A program made the position numbers and the translations under genes. Positions 17,271 through 26,018 of a DNA stretch of 64,000 nt are shown piece after piece. The notes beneath the pieces are model-generated. The model was given only the letters and a program-made list of their open reading frames with translations. It ran no database searches and was not told the origin of the DNA. The stretch lies in contig OV788638.1 of NCBI GenBank assembly GCA_928721565.1, positions 1,116,001-1,180,000 of the forward strand, given 5' to 3'. How positions within the stretch are numbered: position 1 is the stretch's first letter; the number at the start of each line of letters is the position of its first letter. This DNA is from an uncultured Clostridia bacterium. GTDB lineage: Bacteria > Bacillota > Clostridia > TANB77 > CAG-508.

Positions 17271-17900
17271 TTAATATAGTAAAGTTATTTTATTTCCAGT
17301 TCTTTTAATAATACCATCATCCACAAGTAATTTAAATTCTCTCATCATTGCACTTCTATCAACACTCAGAAAGTCAGCCAAATCAGTATAGGAAAACGGC
17401 AAATTAAAAGTCTTTTGCAAAGAACCTTTAGATAAAATATCAAAATAAGAAAGCAATTTACTTCTTGTAGACCTTTTGGTTAGCAGTTCAATACGCAAAT
17501 TTAACTCAATAATATTATTCAAAAATAGTTCACTTAAGTTACTTGTAAGAGTTTTATGAAAATCACAATTACGTTTGCATTTAGTAAGCAATGTATCATA
17601 TGTAAAAAATAAAATTTCTGAATTTTTATGTGCAAGAGCGAAAAGCTCATTATTAGTATTGGCAGGGTAAAATATTTCACCAAAAATATCATTATCAACA
17701 AAGTGACTAATGATGGTTTTATTTCCGTTAATATCATATCTAATTAGATCTACTTCACCAGACAAAACGATACAAAGTTGATTACGTTTTTCGATATAAG
17801 TTGTTATGGTATCACCTTTAATAAATTTTTTTATTTTAACTCTATCACAATTATGTTTAAAATTTTCTATAAAATTTTTTTTATCAAAACTAGTATCCAT
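17271..17900 (-). CDS. Crp/Fnr family transcriptional regulator
   Basis: A 209-residue regulator with a cyclic-nucleotide-binding-like beta-barrel (CIVLSGEVDLIRYDINGNK, HFVDNDIFGE) and a C-terminal winged helix (YTDLADFLSVDRSAMMREFKLL). Cysteines are present but not in an Fnr-type N-terminal Cx2-4C cluster, so it is not obviously an iron-sulfur Fnr. The ATG at 17900 has GGAGGT seven bases before it; the longer frame to 17957 lacks a site. It is divergent to nrdD and could control it, but no operator was identified. Confidence 0.9.
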   Translation of the reverse strand: MDTSFDKKNFIENFKHNCDRVKIKKFIKGDTITTYIEKRNQLCIVLSGEVDLIRYDINGNKTIISHFVDNDIFGEIFYPANTNNELFALAHKNSEILFFTYDTLLTKCKRNCDFHKTLTSNLSELFLNNIIELNLRIELLTKRSTRSKLLSYFDILSKGSLQKTFNLPFSYTDLADFLSVDRSAMMREFKLLVDDGIIKRTGNKITLLY

Positions 17901-18109
17901 AAAAAATACCTCCAAATCGTCAAAATGTTTTATACCAAAAGTTACAAAATTCAACATAATAATTATACTTTTAATTATGAAAATTTGAAATAATTATATT
18001 CGAAATTTGTTGTTTTTGCAACAGTTTTTTGAAAAAATAAATGTATAATGTGAATGTACAAAAAAGAAAAAAGATTAAGTGTTGTACGTAAGAAAGGAAA
18101 TGGGGTAAG

Positions 18110-20236
18110 ATGAAAGTAATTAAAAGAGACGGAAGAACAATTGACTTTGATAGAACAAAAGTTGAAATAGCAATTGGAAAAGCAAATAAAGAAGTAAGAG
18201 GAAAAGAAAAAGCTAGTAAACAAGAAATTGATGAAATTATCGAATATATTGAAGAATTAGGCAAAAAAAGAATGCTAGTTGAAGATATTCAAGATGTAAT
18301 AGAAGAAAAATTAATGGAATTTGATAAATATGAATTAGCTAAAAAGTATATAGTATATAGATATAATAGAGCATTAGTTAGAAAATCAAATACAACAGAT
18401 GAATCAATATTAGGTCTAATAAGAAATGAAAACAAAGAATTAGCAGAAGAAAATTCAAATAAAAATACAATGCTTGCATCAACACAAAGAGATTATATAG
18501 CAGGAGAAGTTTCTAGAGATTTAACCAGAAGAATTTTACTACCAGAAAAAATATCAAAAGCACATGAAGAAGGAATTTTACATTTCCATGATACAGATTA
18601 TTATGTACAACCAATATTTAATTGCTGTCTAATCAATATAGGAGATATGTTAGACAATGGAACAGCAATGAATGGTAAGATGATAGAAAGTCCAAAAAGT
18701 TTCCAAGTTGCATGTACTGTAACAACTCAAATAATAGCTGCAGTAGCAAGTAACCAATATGGTGGACAATCAGTTGATATGAAACATTTAGGAAAATATT
18801 TAAGAAGAAGCCATGATAAATTTCAAAAAAAATTAACAGAAAAATATGGCGGAAAACTTTCAAAGCAAGCCATTGAAGACATAGTAAAAGATAGAGTAAA
18901 AGAAGAATTAGCAGCAGGAGTACAGACAATCCAATATCAGATAAATACACTTATGACAACAAATGGCCAATCACCATTTGTCACATTATTCTTACATCTA
19001 GAGCCGGATGATGAATATATAGAAGAAAATGCAATGATAATAGAAGAGGTTTTAAAACAAAGAATCGAAGGAATTAAGAACGAAGTTGGAGTATATGTAA
19101 CACCAGCATTTCCAAAACTAATATATGTATTAGATGAGCACAATTGCTTAAAAGGTGGAAAATATGATTATTTGACAAAATTGGCAGTAAAATGTTCTGC
19201 AAAGAGAATGTATCCTGATTACATTTCTGCTAAAAAAATGAGAGAAAATTATGAAGGAAATGTATTTAGCCCAATGGGATGTAGAAGTTTCTTAGCTCCT
19301 TGGAAAGATGAAAATGGAAACTACAAATTTGAAGGAAGATTTAATCAAGGGGTTGTAAGTATCAACTTACCTCAAATAGGAATAATAGCACAAGGAGATG
19401 AAGAGAAATTCTGGAAGCTATTTGATGAAAGACTAGAACTATGTAAAGAAGCATTAATGTGTAGACACTATGCATTAGTAGGAACAAAATCAGATATTTC
19501 TCCAATTCATTGGCAAAATGGAGCAATTGCTAGATTAGCAAAAGGAGAAAAAATAGATAAATTTTTATATGGTGGATATTCAAGCATATCACTAGGATAT
19601 ATTGGAATATATGAACTTACAAAATTAATGAAAGGTGTATCACATACACAAAAAGAAGGTCATGATTTTGCAATAAAAGTTATGAAACATTTAAATGAAA
19701 CAGTACAAAGATGGAAAAAAGAGACAAATATTGGATTTGCACTATATGGAACTCCAGCAGAAAGTTTATGCTACAGATTCGCTAGAATAGACAAAGAAAA
19801 ATATGGAAGTATTCCAGATATTACAGATAAAGGCTATTATACGAATTCATATCATGTTGATGTTAGAGAAAAAATTGATGCATTTAGTAAACTTAAATTT
19901 GAAAGTGAATTCCAACCAATGTCACAAGGCGGAGCTATTTCTTATGTAGAAGTTCCAAATATGAAGAATAATTTGCCAGCACTTGAAGAAGTTGTTAAAT
20001 ATATTTATGATAATATTCAATATGCAGAATTTAATACTAAATCAGACTATTGCCAAGTATGTGGATATGATGGAGAAATGATTATTAATGATCAAAATGA
20101 ATGGGAATGCCCACAATGTGGAAATAAAGATCATTCTAAGTTAAATGTTGTTCGTCGTACTTGTGGATATTTAGGAGAAAATTTCTGGAATGTTGGAAAA
20201 ACTAAAGAGATTAAGTCTAGAGTTTTACATTTATAA
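18110..20236 (+). CDS. nrdD: Anaerobic ribonucleoside-triphosphate reductase
   Basis: The class III reductase that makes dNTPs from NTPs without oxygen. The 708-residue protein has an N-terminal ATP-cone (VIKRDGRTIDFDRTKVEIAI) for allosteric control, a barrel with the active-site cysteines, a C-terminal zinc site (CQVCGY and CPQCG) and the glycyl-radical loop RRTCGYLGE. GGGG with AAG lies just before the ATG, and a TATAAT at 18044-18049 probably marks the promoter. A terminator follows at once, so nrdG is not in this operon; the nrdG in the window is at the left edge. Confidence 0.96.
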   Translation: MKVIKRDGRTIDFDRTKVEIAIGKANKEVRGKEKASKQEIDEIIEYIEELGKKRMLVEDIQDVIEEKLMEFDKYELAKKYIVYRYNRALVRKSNTTDESILGLIRNENKELAEENSNKNTMLASTQRDYIAGEVSRDLTRRILLPEKISKAHEEGILHFHDTDYYVQPIFNCCLINIGDMLDNGTAMNGKMIESPKSFQVACTVTTQIIAAVASNQYGGQSVDMKHLGKYLRRSHDKFQKKLTEKYGGKLSKQAIEDIVKDRVKEELAAGVQTIQYQINTLMTTNGQSPFVTLFLHLEPDDEYIEENAMIIEEVLKQRIEGIKNEVGVYVTPAFPKLIYVLDEHNCLKGGKYDYLTKLAVKCSAKRMYPDYISAKKMRENYEGNVFSPMGCRSFLAPWKDENGNYKFEGRFNQGVVSINLPQIGIIAQGDEEKFWKLFDERLELCKEALMCRHYALVGTKSDISPIHWQNGAIARLAKGEKIDKFLYGGYSSISLGYIGIYELTKLMKGVSHTQKEGHDFAIKVMKHLNETVQRWKKETNIGFALYGTPAESLCYRFARIDKEKYGSIPDITDKGYYTNSYHVDVREKIDAFSKLKFESEFQPMSQGGAISYVEVPNMKNNLPALEEVVKYIYDNIQYAEFNTKSDYCQVCGYDGEMIINDQNEWECPQCGNKDHSKLNVVRRTCGYLGENFWNVGKTKEIKSRVLHL

Positions 20237-20243
20237 TAAATTT

Positions 20244-20272
20244 AGCTGTACTAAAAATAGTACAGCTTTTTC
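20244..20272 (+). terminator. Terminator of nrdD
   Basis: AGCTGTACT (20244-20252) pairs with AGTACAGCT (20259-20267), followed by TTTTTCT. Confidence 0.9.
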
Positions 20273-20306
20273 TATACCAATTTTGATATGAAAAAAATTA
20301 AAAAAG

Positions 20307-20333
20307 TTAGCAAAAACACTTGACAAGTGCTAA
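20307..20333 (+). promoter_or_regulatory. CIRCE operator 1 overlapping the -35 box
   Basis: A 27-bp TTAGCAAAA-N9-AAGTGCTAA element, a degenerate match to the HrcA operator TTAGCACTC-N9-GAGTGCTAA. The -35 TTGACA (20320-20325) lies inside it; 17 bp later TATCAT (20343-20348) forms the -10. HrcA bound here would block polymerase. Confidence 0.8.
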
Positions 20334-20359
20334 AAAATATTGTATCATAATATACGAAA

Positions 20360-20386
20360 TTAGCAAACACTTGAATAGAGTGCTAA
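20360..20386 (+). promoter_or_regulatory. CIRCE operator 2
   Basis: TTAGCAAAC-N9-GAGTGCTAA: the right arm is a perfect match to the HrcA consensus and the left arm 7 of 9. It lies at and after the expected start of transcription, 39 bases before the hrcA start codon. Confidence 0.92.
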
Positions 20387-20424
20387 AATGAACTAACAAT
20401 TCCTAAAACAAGGAGGAATAAAAA

Positions 20425-21453
20425 GTGTTAGAAGAAAGAAAAAAAAGAGTATTACAAGCAATAGTAGAAGAATATATTCAAACAGCAGAACCTGTAAGTT
20501 CAAATGCAATAATGAACTTAGAAGGCTTAGAATGCAGTAGTGCCACAATAAGAAATGAAATGGCAGAATTAGAAAAGATGGGATACTTAGAAAAACCACA
20601 TACATCAGCAGGAAGAGTACCATCAGCAAAAGGATATAGATACTATGTAGATGAACTTTTGAATGAAGATAAAATCACATTAGATGAAATAAAATATATA
20701 AGTGATAAATTAGAAACAAAAGTAAATGAGATGGAAGAAATAACAAAGATTGCTTCAAGTACAATATCAGAAATAACACATTATACAACAGTTTCAATAG
20801 GACCAAGTTCAGATGTACAAAAAATAGAAAATATAAAATTTGTATTATTAAGTCCAAGAATGATAATGGCTGTAATCTTAACAGATTCAGGATTAGTAAA
20901 AGAAACAATAATAAAATTCGATGAAGATATTACAGAAAATCAAGTTCAAACATTAAGTTATATGTTTAACAACAAATTAAAAGGAGAACCTATAACTAAA
21001 ATAGATAAACCATTAGAAAAATATTTGGTAGAAGAAATGAGTTATAGTGTGAAATTAATAAAACCAATTATTGAGCAAATGAAAAAAGTAGTCGAAGAAG
21101 AAAGTATACATTTAGAAGGAGCAAATAAACTATTTGAACTGCCAGAATTTAATAGCCTAGAAGTGGCAAAAAACTTTGTAAATATATTAGATGAAAAAGA
21201 TTTGATGGCAGATATGTTAAACACAGGATTTGCAAAAGATATAAATGTATATATTGGAGAAGAAAACGAAAAAGAAGAACTGAAAGACTTTAGTGTAGTA
21301 ACATTCAAACATAGAATAGGAAATAAAGATTTGGGAACAATTGGAATAATAGGACCTAAAAGAATGGATTATGCAAAAGTAATTTCTGTAATGAAATATA
21401 TTAGTAAAAAATTAAATAATGATAAAGACAATTCAGAAGATAATACAAATTAA
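20425..21453 (+). CDS. hrcA: Heat-inducible transcription repressor HrcA
   Basis: Represses its own operon by binding CIRCE; it loses activity on heat and is reactivated by GroEL. The 342-residue protein has the N-terminal winged helix (VLQAIVEEYIQTAEPVSS, SSATIRNEMAELEKMGYL) and the family segment PHTSAGRVPSAKGYRYYVD. It starts with GTG; AGGAGG lies eight bases before it. It heads the hrcA-grpE-dnaK-dnaJ operon. Confidence 0.97.
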   Translation: MLEERKKRVLQAIVEEYIQTAEPVSSNAIMNLEGLECSSATIRNEMAELEKMGYLEKPHTSAGRVPSAKGYRYYVDELLNEDKITLDEIKYISDKLETKVNEMEEITKIASSTISEITHYTTVSIGPSSDVQKIENIKFVLLSPRMIMAVILTDSGLVKETIIKFDEDITENQVQTLSYMFNNKLKGEPITKIDKPLEKYLVEEMSYSVKLIKPIIEQMKKVVEEESIHLEGANKLFELPEFNSLEVAKNFVNILDEKDLMADMLNTGFAKDINVYIGEENEKEELKDFSVVTFKHRIGNKDLGTIGIIGPKRMDYAKVISVMKYISKKLNNDKDNSEDNTN

Positions 21454-21470
21454 AAGAAAGAAGGTATAAA

Positions 21471-21959
21471 ATGGATAAAGAAGAAAATGTTGAAGAAGTT
21501 GAAAACAAAGAAGAAAATGATTGCATAATAGATCCAAAACAACAAGAACTTGATGAGTTAAATGACAGATATAAAAGAGTTATGGCGGAATTCGAAAATT
21601 ACAAAAAAAGAAGCAGTAAAGAACGTGAAACATTATACAATTCAATACTTGGAGATATAGTAGAAGTATTCTTACCAATAGTAGATAACCTTGAAAACGC
21701 TTTAAAAGTTGAAACACAAGATGCCGAATACAAAAAAGGTATAGAATTAGTTCTAAAACAATTTAAAGATGTTTTGAAAACAAAAGGAGTTGAAGAAATT
21801 CCTGCAGTTGGAGAAACTTTTGATCCAAGTTTACACGAGGCTGTAAGCAGTGTTCAAGATCCAGATAAAAATGCACAAGAAATTGTACAAGAATATAGAA
21901 AAGGCTACAAAATAGGCTCAAGGGTTATACGTCATTCTATGGTTGTAGTGGCTAATTAA
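21471..21959 (+). CDS. grpE: Nucleotide exchange factor GrpE
   Basis: A 162-residue cochaperone that releases ADP from DnaK. It has an acidic N-terminal tail, a long coiled coil (QQELDELNDRYKRVMAEFENYKKRS) and the C-terminal beta-domain ending in GYKIGSRVIRHSMVVVAN, which matches the GrpE signature. It starts 17 bp after hrcA, in the same operon. Confidence 0.97.
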   Translation: MDKEENVEEVENKEENDCIIDPKQQELDELNDRYKRVMAEFENYKKRSSKERETLYNSILGDIVEVFLPIVDNLENALKVETQDAEYKKGIELVLKQFKDVLKTKGVEEIPAVGETFDPSLHEAVSSVQDPDKNAQEIVQEYRKGYKIGSRVIRHSMVVVAN

Positions 21960-22053
21960 TATTAAAAGCACTAATCTGCACATTTTTAATGTTAATTAAA
22001 AAACAAATAAAATAGTTATTAATTTTAAAAATATATATTGAGAGGACACAAAA

Positions 22054-22105
22054 GGGGACATATCTTATCCAAAGAGGAAATGAACCTAAATAAAGATGTG
22101 TCCCC
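22054..22105 (+). repeat. Hairpin in the dnaK leader
   Basis: GGGGACATATCTT (22054-22066) pairs with AAGATGTGTCCCC (22093-22105), 13 bp with one G-T, enclosing a 26-base loop. It has no T-tail and lies 25 bases before the dnaK start. The GGGGACA ends resemble a short dispersed palindrome; it could also be an mRNA processing or stability element between grpE and dnaK. Confidence 0.6.
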
Positions 22106-22130
22106 GCCAAAAGAAAGGAAGTAATTAATT

Positions 22131-23990
22131 ATGGGAAAAATAATAGGAATCGATTTAGGAACAACAAATTCATGTGTAGCAGTAATGCAAGGAGGAGAAC
22201 CAGTAGTAATACCAAATGCAGAAGGAAACAGAACAACACCATCAGTAGTAGCATTCTCTAAAAATGGAGAAAGACTAGTAGGACAAATAGCAAAACGTCA
22301 AGCAGTAACAAATCCAGAAAATACTGTTATATCAATAAAAAGAAAAATGGGAACAAACGAAAAAGTAGATATAGATGGAGATAAATTCTCACCACAAGAA
22401 ATATCAGCAATGATATTACAAAAATTAAAAGCAGATGCTGAAAATTATTTAGGACAAAAAGTAACTCAAGCAGTTATTACAGTACCAGCATATTTCAGTG
22501 ATAGTCAAAGACAAGCAACAAAAGATGCAGGAAAAATAGCAGGACTTGAAGTACTAAGAATTATCAATGAACCAACAGCAGCATCATTAGCTTATGGAAT
22601 GGATAAAGAACAAGATCAAAAAATCATGATATATGACCTTGGTGGAGGAACATTCGACGTATCTATACTAGACATTGGTGATGGTGTATTTGAAGTATTA
22701 GCAACAAATGGTAATACACATTTAGGTGGAGATGACTTTGATGAAGCAATAATCAAATACTTAGTAGATGAATTCAAAAAATCAAACGGAATTGATTTAT
22801 CAACAGATAAAATGGCAATGCAAAGATTAAAAGAAGCAGCTGAAAAAGCTAAAATTGAATTATCAGGTGTACAACAAACACAAATCAACTTACCATTTAT
22901 TACAGCAGATGCAACAGGACCAAAACACTTAGATGTAACATTAACAAGATCAAAATTCGAAGAATTAATACACGATTTAGTAGAAGCAACAGCAGGACCA
23001 GTTAACCAAGCATTAAAAGATGCAGGATTAACAGCAAATGATATTCACAAAGTATTATTAGTTGGTGGATCTACAAGAGTTCCAGCTGTTCAAGAAGTTG
23101 TTAAGAGAATAACAGGAAAAGAACCAGATAAAGGAATAAACCCAGATGAATGTGTTGCTATTGGTGCAGCAATCCAAGGTGGTGTATTATCAGGAGATGT
23201 TAAAGACTTAGTATTATTAGATGTAACACCATTATCATTAGGTATTGAAACATATGGTGGAGTATTCACAAAATTAATAGACAGAAACACAACAATACCA
23301 ACAAAGAAATCACAAATATTCTCAACAGCTGCAGATGGTCAAACATCAGTAGAAGTTCATGTACTACAAGGTGAAAGAGAAATGGCTGCATATAACAAAA
23401 CATTAGGAAGATTCCAATTAACAGGAATTCCAGCAGCACCAAGAGGAGTACCTCAAATAGAAGTAACATTTGATATAGATGCAAATGGTATAGTTCATGT
23501 ATCAGCAAAAGATATGGCTACAGGAAATGAACAAAATGTATCAATTACAGCTTCAACAAACTTAACAGATGAAGATATAGAAAAAGCTGTTAAAGATGCA
23601 GAAGCACATGCTGAAGAAGACAAAAAGAAGAAAGAAGAAATTGAAGTAAAAAATAATGCAGAAAGCTTAATTTATAACAGTGAAAAAACATTAGGAGAAT
23701 TAGGAGATAAAATCAGTGGAGAAGAAAAAGCTAAAGTAGAAGCTGAAATTGAAAATACAAGAAAAGCTCTTGATTCAAACAACACAGAAAGCATAAAAGA
23801 AGCTACAGAAAAATTAACAAAAGTATTTTACGAAATGTCTGAACAATTATATAAAAATGCAAACCCAAATGGAGAAGCAGATGCAAATGCAACAGGAGCT
23901 GAAGCAAACGGAGCAGATGCAAATAATGCTGGAAATGATGGAACAGTATATGATGCAGACTACAAAGTAGAAGATGATGACAACAAATAG
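22131..23990 (+). CDS. dnaK: Molecular chaperone DnaK (Hsp70)
   Basis: The ATP-driven central chaperone. The 619-residue protein opens with the phosphate-1 loop IGIDLGTTNSCVAV, has DLGGGTFDVSIL and VGGSTRVPAVQ in the ATPase domain, the substrate-binding domain (LLDVTPLSLGIETYGG, IPTKKSQIFSTA), a helical lid and an Ala/Asn-rich linker. The tail ends VEDDDNK. It is third in the CIRCE-controlled operon, 171 bp after grpE. Confidence 0.98.
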   Translation: MGKIIGIDLGTTNSCVAVMQGGEPVVIPNAEGNRTTPSVVAFSKNGERLVGQIAKRQAVTNPENTVISIKRKMGTNEKVDIDGDKFSPQEISAMILQKLKADAENYLGQKVTQAVITVPAYFSDSQRQATKDAGKIAGLEVLRIINEPTAASLAYGMDKEQDQKIMIYDLGGGTFDVSILDIGDGVFEVLATNGNTHLGGDDFDEAIIKYLVDEFKKSNGIDLSTDKMAMQRLKEAAEKAKIELSGVQQTQINLPFITADATGPKHLDVTLTRSKFEELIHDLVEATAGPVNQALKDAGLTANDIHKVLLVGGSTRVPAVQEVVKRITGKEPDKGINPDECVAIGAAIQGGVLSGDVKDLVLLDVTPLSLGIETYGGVFTKLIDRNTTIPTKKSQIFSTAADGQTSVEVHVLQGEREMAAYNKTLGRFQLTGIPAAPRGVPQIEVTFDIDANGIVHVSAKDMATGNEQNVSITASTNLTDEDIEKAVKDAEAHAEEDKKKKEEIEVKNNAESLIYNSEKTLGELGDKISGEEKAKVEAEIENTRKALDSNNTESIKEATEKLTKVFYEMSEQLYKNANPNGEADANATGAEANGADANNAGNDGTVYDADYKVEDDDNK

Positions 23991-24006
23991 TATATAAAAT
24001 AAGTAG

Positions 24007-24032
24007 GCAGGCAGAATTATTAATCTGCCTGC
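24007..24032 (+). terminator. Hairpin between dnaK and dnaJ
   Basis: GCAGGCAGA (24007-24015) pairs with TCTGCCTGC (24024-24032). There is no T-run after it, so it is more likely a partial attenuator or a protector of the dnaK message than a full stop. Confidence 0.55.
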
Positions 24033-24069
24033 AAGTTTAATGTTATAGAATGATAAAGAGGTGAAATAG

Positions 24070-25233
24070 ATGGCTGCAAAAAAAGACTATTATGAAATAT
24101 TGGGAGTTCAAAAAAATGCAACAGATGATGAACTAAAAAAAGCATATAGAAGAATGGCAAAAAAATATCACCCTGATGCTAATCCTGATAACAAGGCAGA
24201 AGCAGAGGCTAAATTTAAAGAAGTAAATGAGGCTTATGAGGTACTATCAGACCCACAAAAAAGAAAAATGTATGATCAATTCGGAACAGCAGATCCTCAA
24301 GGATTTGGAGGTGCAGGTGGTCCATTTGGTGGTGGAAACTACTATTCATATACATCTTCAGGTTTTGATGGATTTTCAGACTTTGGAGATTTAGGAGATA
24401 TATTTTCATCATTTTTTGGAGGAGGCGCAAGAAGTGGTGCAAGAGCACAAGCACAACGTGGTCCAAGAAAAGGTGCTGATCTTAATTTAAATATGGATAT
24501 TACATTTGAAGAGGCATTTTTAGGTGTTGAAAAGGAAATTTCTATTACAAGACCAGAAACTTGTACTATTTGTCATGGCTCAGGAGCAAGACCAGGGACA
24601 TCTGTTACAAAATGTCCAACATGTAATGGGACAGGAACAGTACGTCAAGTTCAAAATACAATACTTGGACAAATGCAAACAAGCAGAACTTGTACTGCTT
24701 GTCATGGAACTGGTGAAATAATTAAAGAACCTTGTGATAATTGTAAAGGAAAGGGAACTGTTAGAAAACAAGCTAAAATAAAAGTAAAAATTCCAGCAGG
24801 TATAGATAATAATCAAACAGTAGTACTAAGAGGAGAAGGTGAACCAGGAGAAAAAGGTGGACCTAAAGGAGATTTATACATAACTATAAAGATGAAAAAA
24901 AGTAATGTATATACAAGACAAGGAACTACTGTAATGTGTGAAGTTCCTATAACAATTACACAAGCAACATTAGGGGCAAATTTAAAAATACCTATGGTTG
25001 ATGGAAGTATAGAAAATTATATTATTCCAGAAGGAACTCAAACAGGAACTAAATTTACTATAAGAGATAGGGGATTTACATCATTAAATTCTTCTGCTAG
25101 AGGAAATTTTGTATTTACTGTTACAGTTCAAACTCCAAAGAGACTAAATAAAGAGCAAAGAGAATTATTAGAAAAGTTAGCTAAGACTATGAATGAGCAA
25201 CCTCCAGTTAAAAAAAGAGGATTGTTTGGATAA
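24070..25233 (+). CDS. dnaJ: Chaperone protein DnaJ
   Basis: The J-protein that delivers clients to DnaK and stimulates its ATPase. The 387-residue protein has a full type I layout: J-domain with YHPDAN, a G/F-rich region (GFGGAGGPFGGG), four CxxCxGxG zinc repeats (CTICHGSG, CPTCNGTG, CTACHGTG, CDNCKGKG) and the C-terminal substrate domains. It is the last gene of the heat-shock operon. Confidence 0.98.
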   Translation: MAAKKDYYEILGVQKNATDDELKKAYRRMAKKYHPDANPDNKAEAEAKFKEVNEAYEVLSDPQKRKMYDQFGTADPQGFGGAGGPFGGGNYYSYTSSGFDGFSDFGDLGDIFSSFFGGGARSGARAQAQRGPRKGADLNLNMDITFEEAFLGVEKEISITRPETCTICHGSGARPGTSVTKCPTCNGTGTVRQVQNTILGQMQTSRTCTACHGTGEIIKEPCDNCKGKGTVRKQAKIKVKIPAGIDNNQTVVLRGEGEPGEKGGPKGDLYITIKMKKSNVYTRQGTTVMCEVPITITQATLGANLKIPMVDGSIENYIIPEGTQTGTKFTIRDRGFTSLNSSARGNFVFTVTVQTPKRLNKEQRELLEKLAKTMNEQPPVKKRGLFG

Positions 25234-25237
25234 AAAG

Positions 25238-25264
25238 AAAAACGCCATTTTGGCGTTTTTTTCT
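25238..25264 (+). terminator. Terminator of the heat-shock operon
   Basis: AAAAACGCC (25238-25246) pairs with GGCGTTTTT (25252-25260), followed by more T. Confidence 0.92.
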
Positions 25265-25278
25265 GTGCAGATTCTGTA

Positions 25279-25307
25279 TTGCAAAAAGTAACATAATATG
25301 TTATACT
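25279..25307 (+). promoter_or_regulatory. Promoter of the orphan gene at 25.4 kb
   Basis: TTGCAA (25279-25284), 17-bp spacer, TATACT (25302-25307). The spacer and -10 contain the palindrome TAACATAATATGTTA, a possible operator. Confidence 0.75.
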
Positions 25308-25375
25308 AAAAAAGTAGCATATATAATATGATTACAATAAAATACTGTAATCTACGTAAAAAACGGAGGAAGAAC

Positions 25376-25888
25376 ATGATGAAAAAAGAAGCAGACATTA
25401 TGAAAGAGAGAGAAGAATGGATTGAAAAAATCTCCAAAGAAATTAAGAAACGGACCTTTGAAATGACAGAAAAAAAGGTCGAACAGAATCAATGGGAATA
25501 TTGGGAAAAACAATTTATTCCTTTACAACAAACTTCTATAAACGACTTATTTGAGGAAGTTTTTGTGGAAAATGATCAAAAAGACTTAGAAGAAAATTTT
25601 CCAAATATTTTTGATGAAATATGGACAAGAGTATTTAGAGAATTAAAAGAAGAGTTAGCTGAGTTTGGTTTCAAATTAGGCTACACCAAAAGAAGAGAGG
25701 AGTTTGGAATTGGAGCGTTAGATTCTGAATTGATAGAAATTGGAGAAAATAACAGTTTGTCACAGAAAATCAAAAAGTTTTTTTCTAAACCGGAAATGAC
25801 TGTTTCCTCAGCAGATGAAGAATCTTCAGAAAAAACTCAAGAAACAGAAGAAATGAAAGAGTTAGAAGAGGGAATGGAAGAAGATTAG
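25376..25888 (+). CDS. Orphan acidic protein of unknown function
   Basis: A 170-residue soluble protein, rich in Glu and Lys, with a helical N-terminal half and a disordered, very acidic tail (TQETEEMKELEEGMEED). I recognise no family. The ATG at 25376 is preceded by CGGAGGAAG; the in-frame ATG at 25328 lacks a site. It has its own promoter and terminator and includes CGG and ACC codons that are rare in the neighbours. It separates the heat-shock operon from trpS with no functional link. Confidence 0.72.
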   Translation: MMKKEADIMKEREEWIEKISKEIKKRTFEMTEKKVEQNQWEYWEKQFIPLQQTSINDLFEEVFVENDQKDLEENFPNIFDEIWTRVFRELKEELAEFGFKLGYTKRREEFGIGALDSELIEIGENNSLSQKIKKFFSKPEMTVSSADEESSEKTQETEEMKELEEGMEED

Positions 25889-25891
25889 AAA

Positions 25892-25924
25892 ATATAGGGC
25901 TTGTATTACAAGCCCTATATTTTA
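25892..25924 (+). terminator. Terminator of the orphan gene
   Basis: A 13-bp stem (25892-25904 with 25908-25920) with a tight 3-base loop and TTTAT after it. Confidence 0.8.
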
Positions 25925-26018
25925 TGCACAGATTTTTTTGAAAATCTCTTTATTTTTATCAAAAAATATAGTATAATATATTGGGAAAATTAGGTAAAAA
26001 AGAGAGGGTATGATATAT

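Noticed and set aside
17778..17993. Small plus-strand frames across the Crp/Fnr start region
   Set aside because: They are antisense to the regulator and its leader, AT-driven, with no ribosome site.
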